DNA from: a virus
Reading direction: 5' to 3' (one strand)
IMG/VR virus record: IMGVR_UViG_3300034062_001126
Span: 1 to 35,716 of that record
Length of the DNA: 35,716 nucleotides
Shown here in pieces: positions 13,050 to 19,403 of the stretch. Both the position numbers and the translations under genes were made by a program. Each line of letters starts with the position of its first letter. Positions within the stretch are counted from its first letter, which is position 1. The notes beneath the pieces are model-generated. The model was given only the letters and a program-made list of their open reading frames with translations. It did no database searches and was not told the DNA's origin.

Positions 13050-13538
13050 ATGAGCGTACGCCCATCTACCACCCAGTCTATTTGGCGCTCGGGTGCTGAC
13101 TCCACACGTCAAGCCTATTGCGGTTCTATGGTTATGACGGCCCAATTTCACATTGCCGATGTTGGTCCTGCTTCAACTACCAATGTCAAAGTATCTTCCG
13201 CTTCTGGTGCTCCTGACCTGATTCTGCCTGCTGGTGCTGTTGTTATGTCGGTTGTTGTTAGCGCCGTCACCAACGCCACTGGTACGTTCGATCTTGGCTG
13301 GGCTACTACTTCAGCCTCTGCGTCAGATACTGACGGACTTGTTGACGGTTACACCAGTGCTGTTGGCACTGTGACGGTTGGTACTGCTACGACTGCCGGT
13401 AACGATCTTGGCCTGGTTATGGACGCTGATGAGAACGTATACATCACCGTAACTGACGGATCTTCTGGCGGCGGCACGGCTTCTGGTTATATCGTATACT
13501 ACGTTACTGATCCGCTGGTCGGCCAACAGTCCGTTTAA
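13050..13538 (+). CDS. Virion surface-type beta protein, 162 aa
   Basis: The protein begins MSVRPSTTQSIWRSGADSTR and is rich in Thr, Ser, Gly and Val with repeated beta-strand patterns (PAGAVVMSVVVSAVTNATGT; DENVYITVTDGSSGGGTASG; YIVYYVTDPLVGQQSV). No signal peptide or enzymatic motif is visible. This composition and its place right after the capsid gene suggest a head decoration or fibre-base protein. It is the first gene of a new transcription unit behind the terminator and its ribosome site GAGG abuts the predicted pseudoknot, so its expression may be specially controlled. Confidence 0.75.
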   Translation: MSVRPSTTQSIWRSGADSTRQAYCGSMVMTAQFHIADVGPASTTNVKVSSASGAPDLILPAGAVVMSVVVSAVTNATGTFDLGWATTSASASDTDGLVDGYTSAVGTVTVGTATTAGNDLGLVMDADENVYITVTDGSSGGGTASGYIVYYVTDPLVGQQSV

Positions 13539-13550
13539 TAGGAGGCTCAA

Positions 13551-13571
13551 ATGCCTACTATAGGAGAGTAA
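13551..13571 (+). other. Six-codon mini-frame with a strong ribosome site
   Basis: The frame MPTIGE ends in TAA and is preceded by AGGAGG at good spacing; the GGAGAG within it serves as ribosome site for the gene at 13575. It may be a leader for coupled translation, or the remnant of a short gene. Too short to be called a gene. Confidence 0.35.
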
Positions 13572-13574
13572 GTC

Positions 13575-13901
13575 ATGCGGCCAATTGTTTTGTCTAAAAC
13601 GGGCACGGGGGCGTCTAGTGTAGCCCCGATGGATACTTACATGCCTGTGTTTAACGTATCCATAGGTGTGGTTGTCTCTGGAACCGTTAATTACACGATC
13701 CAACATACGTTTGATAACGTTTTTGCGTCAGACTTTAGCCCTTCAACGGCAACATGGTTTAACCATGAAACATTGGTAAGCCAGACAACCAACCAAGACG
13801 GGAACTATGCGTTTCCAGTTCGTGGGATTAGGGTAAACGTAAACTCAGGATCTGGTACGGCGACCGCAACAATTATCCAATCTGGTATGCCTGGAGCTTA
13901 A
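13575..13901 (+). CDS. Small structural protein, 108 aa
   Basis: The protein begins MRPIVLSKTGTGASSVAPMD and contains VNYTIQHTFDNVFASDFSPS and GNYAFPVRGIRVNVNSGSGT, alternating hydrophobic and polar residues as in a single beta-sandwich domain. I recall near-identical architecture (VVVSGTVNYT-QHTFD, then GIRVNVNSGSGT) in many environmental phages between capsid and receptor-binding genes; the function is not established. The stop is 1 nt from the GTG start of the next gene, so they are translated together. It may be a baseplate or head-spike subunit. Confidence 0.75.
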   Translation: MRPIVLSKTGTGASSVAPMDTYMPVFNVSIGVVVSGTVNYTIQHTFDNVFASDFSPSTATWFNHETLVSQTTNQDGNYAFPVRGIRVNVNSGSGTATATIIQSGMPGA

Positions 13902-13902
13902 C

Positions 13903-15225
13903 GTGGGCGTAGGTACCGCTGGGGTTTCAAGTTATTTCTACACCGGTGTATCCGGTGGGGATGTTTCTTTACCAATAGGTTTATCGGTACCTTACCCATC
14001 GTTAGACTTAAATTTTCAAAGCATGACCACGCTAGATTCGCGGATTACGTTTTCCCGTGCCTCTAGTGCAACTTACTTTGACAGTTCTGGTGTATTGCAG
14101 ACTGCGGCATCAGGCGTGGCCAGGTTCGATCACAACCCCACCACACTAGCGCGATTAGGCCTGCTGATAGAGGAGCAGAGGACGAATAGCATCAGAAACA
14201 ATACGATGCAGGGTGCTGTGGCTGGTACGCCTGGTACTGCCCCTACGAATTGGACGATGGTTAGCACTCTGAGTGGGTTAACAAGAGAGATAGTTAGTAT
14301 AGGCGTTGAGAACGGAATAAATTACATTGATGTTAAGTGGTCTGGAACTACATCGGCTGCGGTATCTTCTGCAATTTTGGCGCAAGCGGAGTCAAATGCT
14401 GCCGTAGCTGCGTCAGTAGGTCAATCGTGGTCTGGTTCGTGGTATTTGAGATTGGTTGGCGGTAGTGTTACTGGAATTAGTGCGCTTAATATTCAGTTAA
14501 CAGAAAGAAATTCGGCGGGGGCTTTGTTGGTTGCTCAATCTATCGGCGTTCTTTCTTCTGTTAACTCAAACGGTCTTGCCACACAGAGATACACAATTTC
14601 AAGAACTCTTACAGACGCTACTGTTGCACAACTTGGTTGCGAAGTAAGGCTTAGTATCCCTATATCAACGGCGGTTAACTTCACCCTCCGTATAGGTCTT
14701 CCCCAGTTAGAACAAGGTGCATTTGCCACTTCTGTTATCCCCACAACCACAGCCGCTGCCACCCGCAATGCTGATGCTGCGAGTATGACGGGTACGAACT
14801 TTAGTAGTTGGTATAGCTCTACGCAAGGGGCTCTGTATGGGGAGTATTCTGCTGTTACTTCTGGAATCCGAACGATTTGTGCAATAAACGATAGCACAGC
14901 AAACGAATCTATTAGATTAAGAACAGATGGCACAAACCCACTTTTTACAATTACTGACGGTGGATCAGACCAAGCAAATATAGACGCGGGAACAGTTGCT
15001 TCTAATACTTTTTATAAGTTTACCGGAGCTTTTGCAGTTAATGATTTTGCAGCATCTATTTCTGGTGGCGCGGTTGTTACCGACACCTCAGGAACATTGC
15101 CGACTGTTACTCAGCTTTTGATAGGAAATAGCTCTAGTAGCAACTATCTCAACGGCACCATCCGCAAGATCGCCTTCTACCCCACTCGCCTTAGTAACGC
15201 ACAGTTGCAAGCCCTGACGAGGTAA
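13903..15225 (+). CDS. Receptor-binding or head-fibre-like protein, 440 aa
   Basis: The start is GTG, supported by GGAG upstream and by tight spacing to the previous stop. The N-terminal part holds a segment I recognise from phage fibre proteins: SLDLNF, ITFSRASSATYFDSSGVLQT, then GLLIEEQRTN. The centre (about 100-380) looks like two beta-sandwich domains with lectin-like strands; the C-terminus (LNGTIRKIAFYPTRLSNAQL) is the closing strand-helix typical of LamG/concanavalin-like modules. It probably binds cell-surface carbohydrate. Codon composition is AT-richer in the middle (about 14190-15100) than at either end, which suggests a swapped central module. Its stop overlaps the next start (TAATG). 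Confidence 0.75.
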   Translation: MGVGTAGVSSYFYTGVSGGDVSLPIGLSVPYPSLDLNFQSMTTLDSRITFSRASSATYFDSSGVLQTAASGVARFDHNPTTLARLGLLIEEQRTNSIRNNTMQGAVAGTPGTAPTNWTMVSTLSGLTREIVSIGVENGINYIDVKWSGTTSAAVSSAILAQAESNAAVAASVGQSWSGSWYLRLVGGSVTGISALNIQLTERNSAGALLVAQSIGVLSSVNSNGLATQRYTISRTLTDATVAQLGCEVRLSIPISTAVNFTLRIGLPQLEQGAFATSVIPTTTAAATRNADAASMTGTNFSSWYSSTQGALYGEYSAVTSGIRTICAINDSTANESIRLRTDGTNPLFTITDGGSDQANIDAGTVASNTFYKFTGAFAVNDFAASISGGAVVTDTSGTLPTVTQLLIGNSSSSNYLNGTIRKIAFYPTRLSNAQLQALTR

Positions 15226-15515
15226 TGATGGACTACTACTTAAAGACTAACTCAGAAGCAGACCTGTGGAAGGTGCTAGAAGGCGCAGGATTGGCTCGCC
15301 AAGGTGAAGATGGCTACTATCCTGTAGATTGTGCTTTGGACGTTATAGGCACGATATACGAGCCTACAGGCAAGGTGCTAAAGACGAATGAGGGTGATAT
15401 GCCTGAGATGAAGGCTATCCCTGGCTTCCATGCCAATCTGCGGTGTGCTGAGTTACCGGAGGATCATGGCTTGCCTGTTGTGGAAGTGAACAGTCCTGTA
15501 AGGGTGTGGCTCTAA
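15225..15515 (+). CDS. Hypothetical protein after the receptor-binding gene, 96 aa
   Basis: The frame has two adjacent start codons (15225 and 15228); both are within reach of the GAGG site in the end of the previous gene. The protein (MMDYYLKTNSEADLWKVLEG and on) looks like a small alpha/beta domain with a YYPVDCALDVIGTIYEPTGK centre and CAELPEDHGLPVVEVNSPVR end. I know similar sequences next to fibre genes of environmental phages, sometimes guessed to be fibre-assembly helpers; that is inference. Its stop overlaps the next ATG. Confidence 0.7.
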   Translation: MMDYYLKTNSEADLWKVLEGAGLARQGEDGYYPVDCALDVIGTIYEPTGKVLKTNEGDMPEMKAIPGFHANLRCAELPEDHGLPVVEVNSPVRVWL

Positions 15516-15769
15516 TGGCTAAGACTCCAGCATGGCAGCGCAAAGAGGGCAAGAACCCTAAAGGTGGTCTTAATGCCAAGGGCCGAGCTTCCTATAACGC
15601 CGCCAACCCCGGCAAACCCGGTCTTAAAGCCCCGCAGCCTGAAGGTGGGGCTAGGCGAGATTCATTCTGTGCCCGTATGAAAGGCATGAAAAAGAAGCTA
15701 ACATCTGAGAAGACAGCCAAAGACCCGAACTCTCGGATAAATAAATCACTAAGAGCATGGAAGTGTTAA
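15515..15769 (+). CDS. DUF6321-like basic protein, 84 aa
   Basis: The sequence MAKTPAWQRKEGKNPKGGLN, then GRASYNAANPGKPGLKAPQP, DSFCARMKGMKKKL and the ending SRINKSLRAWKC match what I know as the DUF6321 family, widespread in phages and giant viruses. It is highly basic, with 15-20% Lys, a property of DNA-binding or virion-core proteins; the function is not known. The ATG overlaps the previous stop (TAATG). An upstream GTG at 15506 is possible but adds only three residues. Confidence 0.85.
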   Translation: MAKTPAWQRKEGKNPKGGLNAKGRASYNAANPGKPGLKAPQPEGGARRDSFCARMKGMKKKLTSEKTAKDPNSRINKSLRAWKC

Positions 15770-16018
15770 ATGGAGATGATGCTTTGGAATATCGCCTTAT
15801 CCGCGATAGTGGCGATTATGGGAATGATGCTTAAGGGCAAGTTCGACGAACTCAACCGCCTGAGTATTCTGCTTAACAGAACTCGGGAGGAAGTAGCCCG
15901 TGAGCATATTACCCGTGCGGAAGTACGGCAGGATCTAGACAAGATCCGTGAACACTTTGACGATGGCTTCCGCAGACTAGAGGCCAAACTTGACGCGATG
16001 GCGCAGAGGAAATCATGA
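15770..16018 (+). CDS. Membrane-anchored coiled-coil protein, 82 aa
   Basis: The chain starts with a hydrophobic segment, MEMMLWNIALSAIVAIMGMM (residues 1-21), followed by a continuous charged helix (FDELNRLSILLNRTREEVAR and REHFDDGFRRLEAKLDAMAQ). This predicts an N-terminal anchor with a coiled-coil domain, as in some i-spanins, but the lysis cassette lies far away (27598-28906) so spanin is only one possibility; a small virion or membrane-tethered scaffold is another. It is flush with the upstream gene and overlaps the next by 4 nt (ATGA). Confidence 0.7.
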   Translation: MEMMLWNIALSAIVAIMGMMLKGKFDELNRLSILLNRTREEVAREHITRAEVRQDLDKIREHFDDGFRRLEAKLDAMAQRKS

Positions 16019-16524
16019 AAAAACGTAAGTTTGCTGACGGCGGCTACTTAGATAGCGATGATGCTAAAAATCTGATGATGGCTGAAGAGCGCGAAAAGAA
16101 AGAGTACGAGCGCGGTCAGATGTCTGATGAGCCTGGTGCTACTGAGTCTTTAAAAACAGCAGCGGCGCGTATGGGGGCTAGACCTCCTATGGCGCGTACT
16201 TCTTCTACCAAAGGACCCATTGTTACCAAAGAGCAAATGAAGGCGGCTGGGTTTGACAACCTGCGTGACTATCTTAATGCTGAGCGTGGGCTGACTCGTA
16301 GAAAAGATACTTCTGCGCCTAAAGCCGCACCTGTCGCTACCCCAAAAGCTGAACCCGCTAAAACTCAACCTGCTAAATCTAGAATATCTCAGGCTAAAGG
16401 CAGCATGACTGAGAAAATGCGTGCTTTAGGGATAACTCGATACAAGTCTGGTGGTTCCGTCTCAGCATCTAAACGTGCTGATGGTTGCGCCGTCCGTGGT
16501 AAGACTAAGGGAAGGATGGTGTGA
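16015..16524 (+). CDS. Basic protein with shared C-terminal tag, 169 aa
   Basis: The protein begins MKKRKFADGGYLDSDDAKNL, has an Ala/Pro/Lys-rich linker (about 100-125) and ends with GGSVSASKRADGCAVRGKTK plus GRMV (from about residue 146). That C-terminal tag recurs in the next gene and, in part, in the one after. The body is not recognised; a helix AAGFDNLRDYLNAERGL is the only ordered-looking part. It probably belongs to the virion or DNA-binding set because of its basic charge and place, but this is inference. ATGA overlap with the upstream gene. Confidence 0.75.
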   Translation: MKKRKFADGGYLDSDDAKNLMMAEEREKKEYERGQMSDEPGATESLKTAAARMGARPPMARTSSTKGPIVTKEQMKAAGFDNLRDYLNAERGLTRRKDTSAPKAAPVATPKAEPAKTQPAKSRISQAKGSMTEKMRALGITRYKSGGSVSASKRADGCAVRGKTKGRMV

Positions 16525-16525
16525 G

Positions 16526-16960
16526 ATGGCTGAAAAATTGTCACCAAAAGAAATTATTGCACGTGATGCAAGTAAATATTTTGGTTCTAGTAGTCCTGCT
16601 AGTTTGTATGAGTTTGCCAAAATTCATGGGGGTAGTTATATCGACCCAAAATTAAATGCAGAAATGACAAGAATTTTAAAAGAAACCACACCCGAAACAA
16701 AAAAAGAATCTATGCGTGGGGAAAAGCAGCTTAGAGAGCTTATTGATAAAGAAGGTGTTTCTCGTAGTACTTCTGGAAAACTTACGTCTGGTGGCGGTCG
16801 TGGTAGTGCTGGTGGTGGCGGTATGAACCCAGCAGATATTGAAAAAGTGCCGGGTAAGCGGCAACTAAAATTCAAGTCTGGTGGTTCTGTTAAGTCTTCC
16901 GCATCTAAACGTGCTGATGGTTGTGCAGTTAAAGGTAAAACGAAAGGGAAAATGGTATGA
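16526..16960 (+). CDS. Second protein with the shared C-terminal tag, 144 aa
   Basis: The start MAEKLSPKEIIARDASKYFG follows AGGGAAGG; an in-frame GTG at 16451 would add 25 residues inside the previous gene and was not used. The body has a helical part (to about 85), a Gly-rich linker (GGGRGSAGGGGMNP), then KSGGSVKSSASKRADGCAVK and GKTKGKMV, nearly identical to the end of the preceding protein. DNA in the tag is also highly similar, pointing to a fairly recent copy of the 3' end. Function unknown. Confidence 0.75.
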   Translation: MAEKLSPKEIIARDASKYFGSSSPASLYEFAKIHGGSYIDPKLNAEMTRILKETTPETKKESMRGEKQLRELIDKEGVSRSTSGKLTSGGGRGSAGGGGMNPADIEKVPGKRQLKFKSGGSVKSSASKRADGCAVKGKTKGKMV

Positions 16961-17124
16961 AAAAGATGACTGGCATGGGCGCTACCAAAATGGGCGCTGT
17001 TAAGACCGCTGCTCCTAGCCGTGACGGTGTTGCTACTAAAGGCAAGACCAAAGGCAAGATGGTCAAGATGATGAACGGCGGTATGCCGAAGACCAAGATG
17101 ATGCGTGGCGGCGGGAAGTGCTAA
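16957..17124 (+). CDS. 55-aa Lys/Met/Gly-rich peptide with the tag core
   Basis: The start overlaps the previous stop (ATGA). The peptide opens MKKMTGMGATKMGAVKTAAP, holds SRDGVATKGKTKGKMV in the middle (the same core as the tag of the two upstream proteins) and ends KMMNGGMPKTKMMRGGGKC. It carries about 15 Lys and 11 Met in 55 residues and no predicted fold. Too basic and simple for an enzyme; DNA neutralisation in the head is a possible role by inference. Confidence 0.7.
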   Translation: MKKMTGMGATKMGAVKTAAPSRDGVATKGKTKGKMVKMMNGGMPKTKMMRGGGKC

Positions 17125-17409
17125 ATGAGAGCCTCGCGCGGGATGGGCGCAATACGCCCATCTAAAATGCCTAAAGGCAAAGTCAAGCACCGCAAAGATG
17201 GTGACGCGTTTCAGACGTTCAAAGATGGCGGGGAGGTCAAGTCTCGTGTCAATGAAGCAGGCACTTATACGAAGCCTTCAATGCGTAAGCGTCTTTTTGA
17301 ACAGATTAAGAGTTCGGCAACCCAGGGCACAGGGGCTGGACAGTGGTCAGCCCGAAAGGCTCAACTCCTGGCTAAGAAGTACAAAGCTGCGGGGGGTGGA
17401 TATAAGTGA
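17125..17409 (+). CDS. DUF5872-like protein, 94 aa
   Basis: The protein opens MRASRGMGAIRPSKMPKGKV and has a C-terminal block, AGTYTKPSMRKRLFEQIKSS then GQWSARKAQLLAKKYKAAGG, that matches the pattern I know as DUF5872, found in phages and large viruses. The function of that domain is not known; the basic helix with GQWSARKAQLLA might contact nucleic acid. A FKDGGEV stretch repeats the F-x-x-GG-x-V motif seen in neighbouring genes. It starts flush after the previous stop. Confidence 0.8.
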   Translation: MRASRGMGAIRPSKMPKGKVKHRKDGDAFQTFKDGGEVKSRVNEAGTYTKPSMRKRLFEQIKSSATQGTGAGQWSARKAQLLAKKYKAAGGGYK

Positions 17410-17570
17410 TTCGGGCACCGGTGTACGACCCGAAGAAGGACGGAAATGTGTTTTCGTGGGTTTTAAGAGCTGCGGAGATATACCGAGAGCGGAGAAGGAT
17501 TGAAGTAAATGCCACTAAAGAAGCCTCAGCAGAGCTTAAAAGACTGGACCAGCCAAAAGTGGAGAACTAA
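17406..17570 (+). CDS. Small protein from a GTG start, 54 aa (tentative)
   Basis: The frame starts at GTG overlapping the previous stop (GTGA), reads MIRAPVYDPKKDGNVFSWVL, then a charged helix AAEIYRERRRIEVNATKEAS, and ends in TAA at 17570, overlapping the next gene by 62 nt. A G-rich ribosome site (GGGGGGTGG) lies upstream. The gap it fills is otherwise about 100 nt. The large overlap with a convincing gene lowers confidence, but such overlaps occur here (terminase pair). Confidence 0.5.
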   Translation: MIRAPVYDPKKDGNVFSWVLRAAEIYRERRRIEVNATKEASAELKRLDQPKVEN

Positions 17571-17748
17571 GAGTGGGAAACCGTCTTCCGTTACTGGCGA
17601 ACGTTACCTCCCAGAGAAGGCGATCAAGTCACTATCTTCAGCTGAGTATGCAGCGACGACTAGAGCGAAAAGAGCTGGTAAGGCTAGTGGAAAGCAATTC
17701 GTTAAACAACCAAAATCTATTGCAGCAAAGACAGCGAGGTTTCGATAA
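17509..17748 (+). CDS. Conserved small basic phage protein, 79 aa
   Basis: The protein opens MPLKKPQQSLKDWTSQKWRT and continues KSGKPSSVTGERYLPEKAIK, SLSSAEYAATTRAKRAGKAS, ending KQPKSIAAKTARFR. The combination of a W-x-x-Q-x-WRTKSGKPS opening and TGERYLPEKAI centre is one I have seen repeatedly in environmental phages and cyanophages, always near structural genes and without a function. Very basic. GGAGAAGG lies 13-20 nt upstream of the ATG. Its stop overlaps the next ATG (TAATG). Confidence 0.8.
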   Translation: MPLKKPQQSLKDWTSQKWRTKSGKPSSVTGERYLPEKAIKSLSSAEYAATTRAKRAGKASGKQFVKQPKSIAAKTARFR

Positions 17749-17924
17749 TGGCGGAGAAGAAATGGATTCAGGAAGCGATTAGCAAACCTGGCTCTTTGCG
17801 TAAGCAGCTAGGTATCAAGGGCGATAAGAAGATCCCAGCAAAGATGCTGGATCGGGCTACAAAAGCCCCCGGCAAGCTGGGGCAGAGGGCACGGTTGGCT
17901 AAGACTCTTAGGGGTATGAAGTGA
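17748..17924 (+). CDS. Small basic protein, 58 aa
   Basis: The protein reads MAEKKWIQEAISKPGSLRKQ, LGIKGDKKIPAKMLDRATKA, then PGKLGQRARLAKTLRGMK. It begins at an ATG overlapping the previous stop and ends with TGA overlapping the GTG of the adaptor-like gene. The KKWI-x-x-AI-x-KPGSLR-x-x-LGIK pattern is familiar from short phage genes just before the head-tail adaptor. Strong positive charge suggests nucleic-acid contact; no function is known. Confidence 0.75.
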   Translation: MAEKKWIQEAISKPGSLRKQLGIKGDKKIPAKMLDRATKAPGKLGQRARLAKTLRGMK

Positions 17925-18664
17925 CCACTTCAGGTACCAATAGTTTCAATTTAGACTTCAACGAGATTGTCGAAGAGGCTTTTGAACGCTGTGGCGTAGA
18001 ACTACGCACGGGTTATGAGCTTCGTACGGCCCGTAGATCTCTAAATCTACTGACTATTGAGTGGGCTAACCGGGGTATTAACCTCTGGACTATCGAGCAG
18101 GGCGCAATCCCTATGGTGCAGGGGCAGATAACCTATGCTCTGCCTGTAGACACGATTGACCTTCTGGATAGCGTTATCAGGACACAGACTGGCGTAGAGC
18201 AGACTGACATCAATATCAGCCGTATTAGTGTTTCTACCTACGCCACTATCCCTAATAAGAACGCGCAAGGCCGACCGATTCAGGTCTGGATTAACCGGCA
18301 GTCGGGTGCTACATACCCCATAAACGGTAACCAGCCTAATACGACTAACACCTCTACTGGGGTAAACCCTCCCAATATCAACGTCTGGCCTGCACCAGAC
18401 CAGAGTAACTTCTACACCTACGTCTACTGGCGGTTGCGTCGTATTCAAGATGCGGGTAACGGTGTGGCTACTCAGGACATTCCGTTCCGGTTGTTACCGT
18501 GCCTTGTGGCTGGGCTGGCGTACTACCTGTCTATGAAGATCCCTGAGGCACTAGGCCGACTGGAGATGCTTAAGATGTCGTACGAAGAGCAGTGGATGCT
18601 GGCTTCTTCTGAAGATCGTGAGAAGGCTTCTCTACGGCTTGCGCCGCGTGAGATGTTTTATTAA
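17921..18664 (+). CDS. Head-tail adaptor-like protein (P22 gp4-like), 247 aa
   Basis: The start is GTG, overlapping the previous stop by 4 nt. The N-terminal half carries IVEEAFERCGVELRTGYELR then TARRSLNLLTIEWANRGINL, the CG-V-x-x-L ... LN-L-x-x-W-x-x-x-GI arrangement that resembles P22 tail accessory factor gp4 and related adaptors that close the portal. Then a beta-rich centre with PNINVWPAPDQSNFYTYVYW and a C-terminal helix (PEALGRLEMLKMSYEEQWML). The role would be to lock packaged DNA and join portal to tail. The gp4 link is by pattern and gene order only; tail tubular protein A-like proteins share this look. Confidence 0.65.
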   Translation: MTTSGTNSFNLDFNEIVEEAFERCGVELRTGYELRTARRSLNLLTIEWANRGINLWTIEQGAIPMVQGQITYALPVDTIDLLDSVIRTQTGVEQTDINISRISVSTYATIPNKNAQGRPIQVWINRQSGATYPINGNQPNTTNTSTGVNPPNINVWPAPDQSNFYTYVYWRLRRIQDAGNGVATQDIPFRLLPCLVAGLAYYLSMKIPEALGRLEMLKMSYEEQWMLASSEDREKASLRLAPREMFY

Positions 18665-19086
18665 TGCCTACCAAGTTTGCCTCTGGTAAATGGGCTATAT
18701 CGCAGTGCGATAGGTGTGGGTTTCGCTATAAGCTCAAGGAACTTAAGAGCATCGTTATTAAGACTAAGAACGTAAATCTCTTGGTCTGCCCTACATGCTG
18801 GGAACCTGATCAGCCGCAGTTGCAGTTGGGTATGTATCCGGTAAATGATCCACAGGCGCTTCGTAACCCCCGCCCAGATACTACGTATATACAGGCTGGT
18901 CTGACAGGGCTACAAATTGACTCTGGTGGCGGGCCGTTAGGTAGCGGTGACCCCTCTGGAGGTAGTAGAATCATTCAATGGGGGTGGGCACCAGTTGGCG
19001 GTTCTAGAGCTAACGATGCGGGTTTAACCCCGAATAATTTGGCGCTGGGCATTACGCTTGGCTCTGTAACTGTGTCCGTCTCATAG
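18664..19086 (+). CDS. Zinc-ribbon virion-region protein, 140 aa
   Basis: The N-terminal domain has the motif CDRCGF (about 15-20) and CPTCW (about 42-46), a Cys4 zinc ribbon, separated by YKLKELKSIVIKTKNVNLLV. It continues with DPQALRNPRPDTTYIQAGLT and a Gly-rich middle, ending in a short beta-rich tail. I know the first 90 residues as a recurrent phage protein located between the two adaptors, of unknown function. The start overlaps the previous stop (TAATG). The part after residue 90 (SGGGPLGSGDPSGGSRIIQW) looks like a flexible appendage. Confidence 0.75.
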   Translation: MPTKFASGKWAISQCDRCGFRYKLKELKSIVIKTKNVNLLVCPTCWEPDQPQLQLGMYPVNDPQALRNPRPDTTYIQAGLTGLQIDSGGGPLGSGDPSGGSRIIQWGWAPVGGSRANDAGLTPNNLALGITLGSVTVSVS

Positions 19087-19095
19087 GAGATTAAA

Positions 19096-19263
19096 ATGCC
19101 GTCAGATATTAAAAAAGCCATTAAGCAGCACGAAGCTGGCTCAAAGATGCACCGCATGGGCCTGAAAAAGGGCGGTATGCCCAAAGAGTCCATGATGGAG
19201 AAGAAAATGGGTAAGGGCATGACCAAGGTCATGATGCAGAAAAAAGCCGGAAGGGGCCGATAA
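19096..19263 (+). CDS. 55-aa Lys/Met-rich peptide
   Basis: The peptide reads MPSDIKKAIKQHEAGSKMHR, MGLKKGGMPKESMMEKKMGK, then GMTKVMMQKKAGRGR. AGGAGA precedes the ATG. It holds 13 Lys and 11 Met in 55 residues and no clear fold, matching the compositional class of the peptide at 16957-17124. The stop overlaps the next ATG (TAATG). Function unknown. Confidence 0.7.
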   Translation: MPSDIKKAIKQHEAGSKMHRMGLKKGGMPKESMMEKKMGKGMTKVMMQKKAGRGR

Positions 19264-19403
19264 TGAACAAGATGCCTACGCCTGTCCCCGTTAAGGACAC
19301 TAAGAACGGGTACCCCAACAACGTACCTAATACGCAGACTGTTCGCACGCGCGGGTGCGGGGCTGCAACAAAAGGCTGCAACTCTAGCAAGAAACTTGGC
19401 TAA
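19263..19403 (+). CDS. 46-aa Cys-containing small peptide
   Basis: The peptide reads MNKMPTPVPVKDTKNGYPNN then VPNTQTVRTRGCGAATKGCN and SSKKLG. Two Cys lie in a TRGCGAATKGCNSSKK tail that resembles a conserved end seen in short environmental phage proteins. It starts at an ATG overlapping the previous stop and ends flush against the next ATG at 19404, so the three genes are translated as one run. Function unknown. Confidence 0.7.
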   Translation: MNKMPTPVPVKDTKNGYPNNVPNTQTVRTRGCGAATKGCNSSKKLG

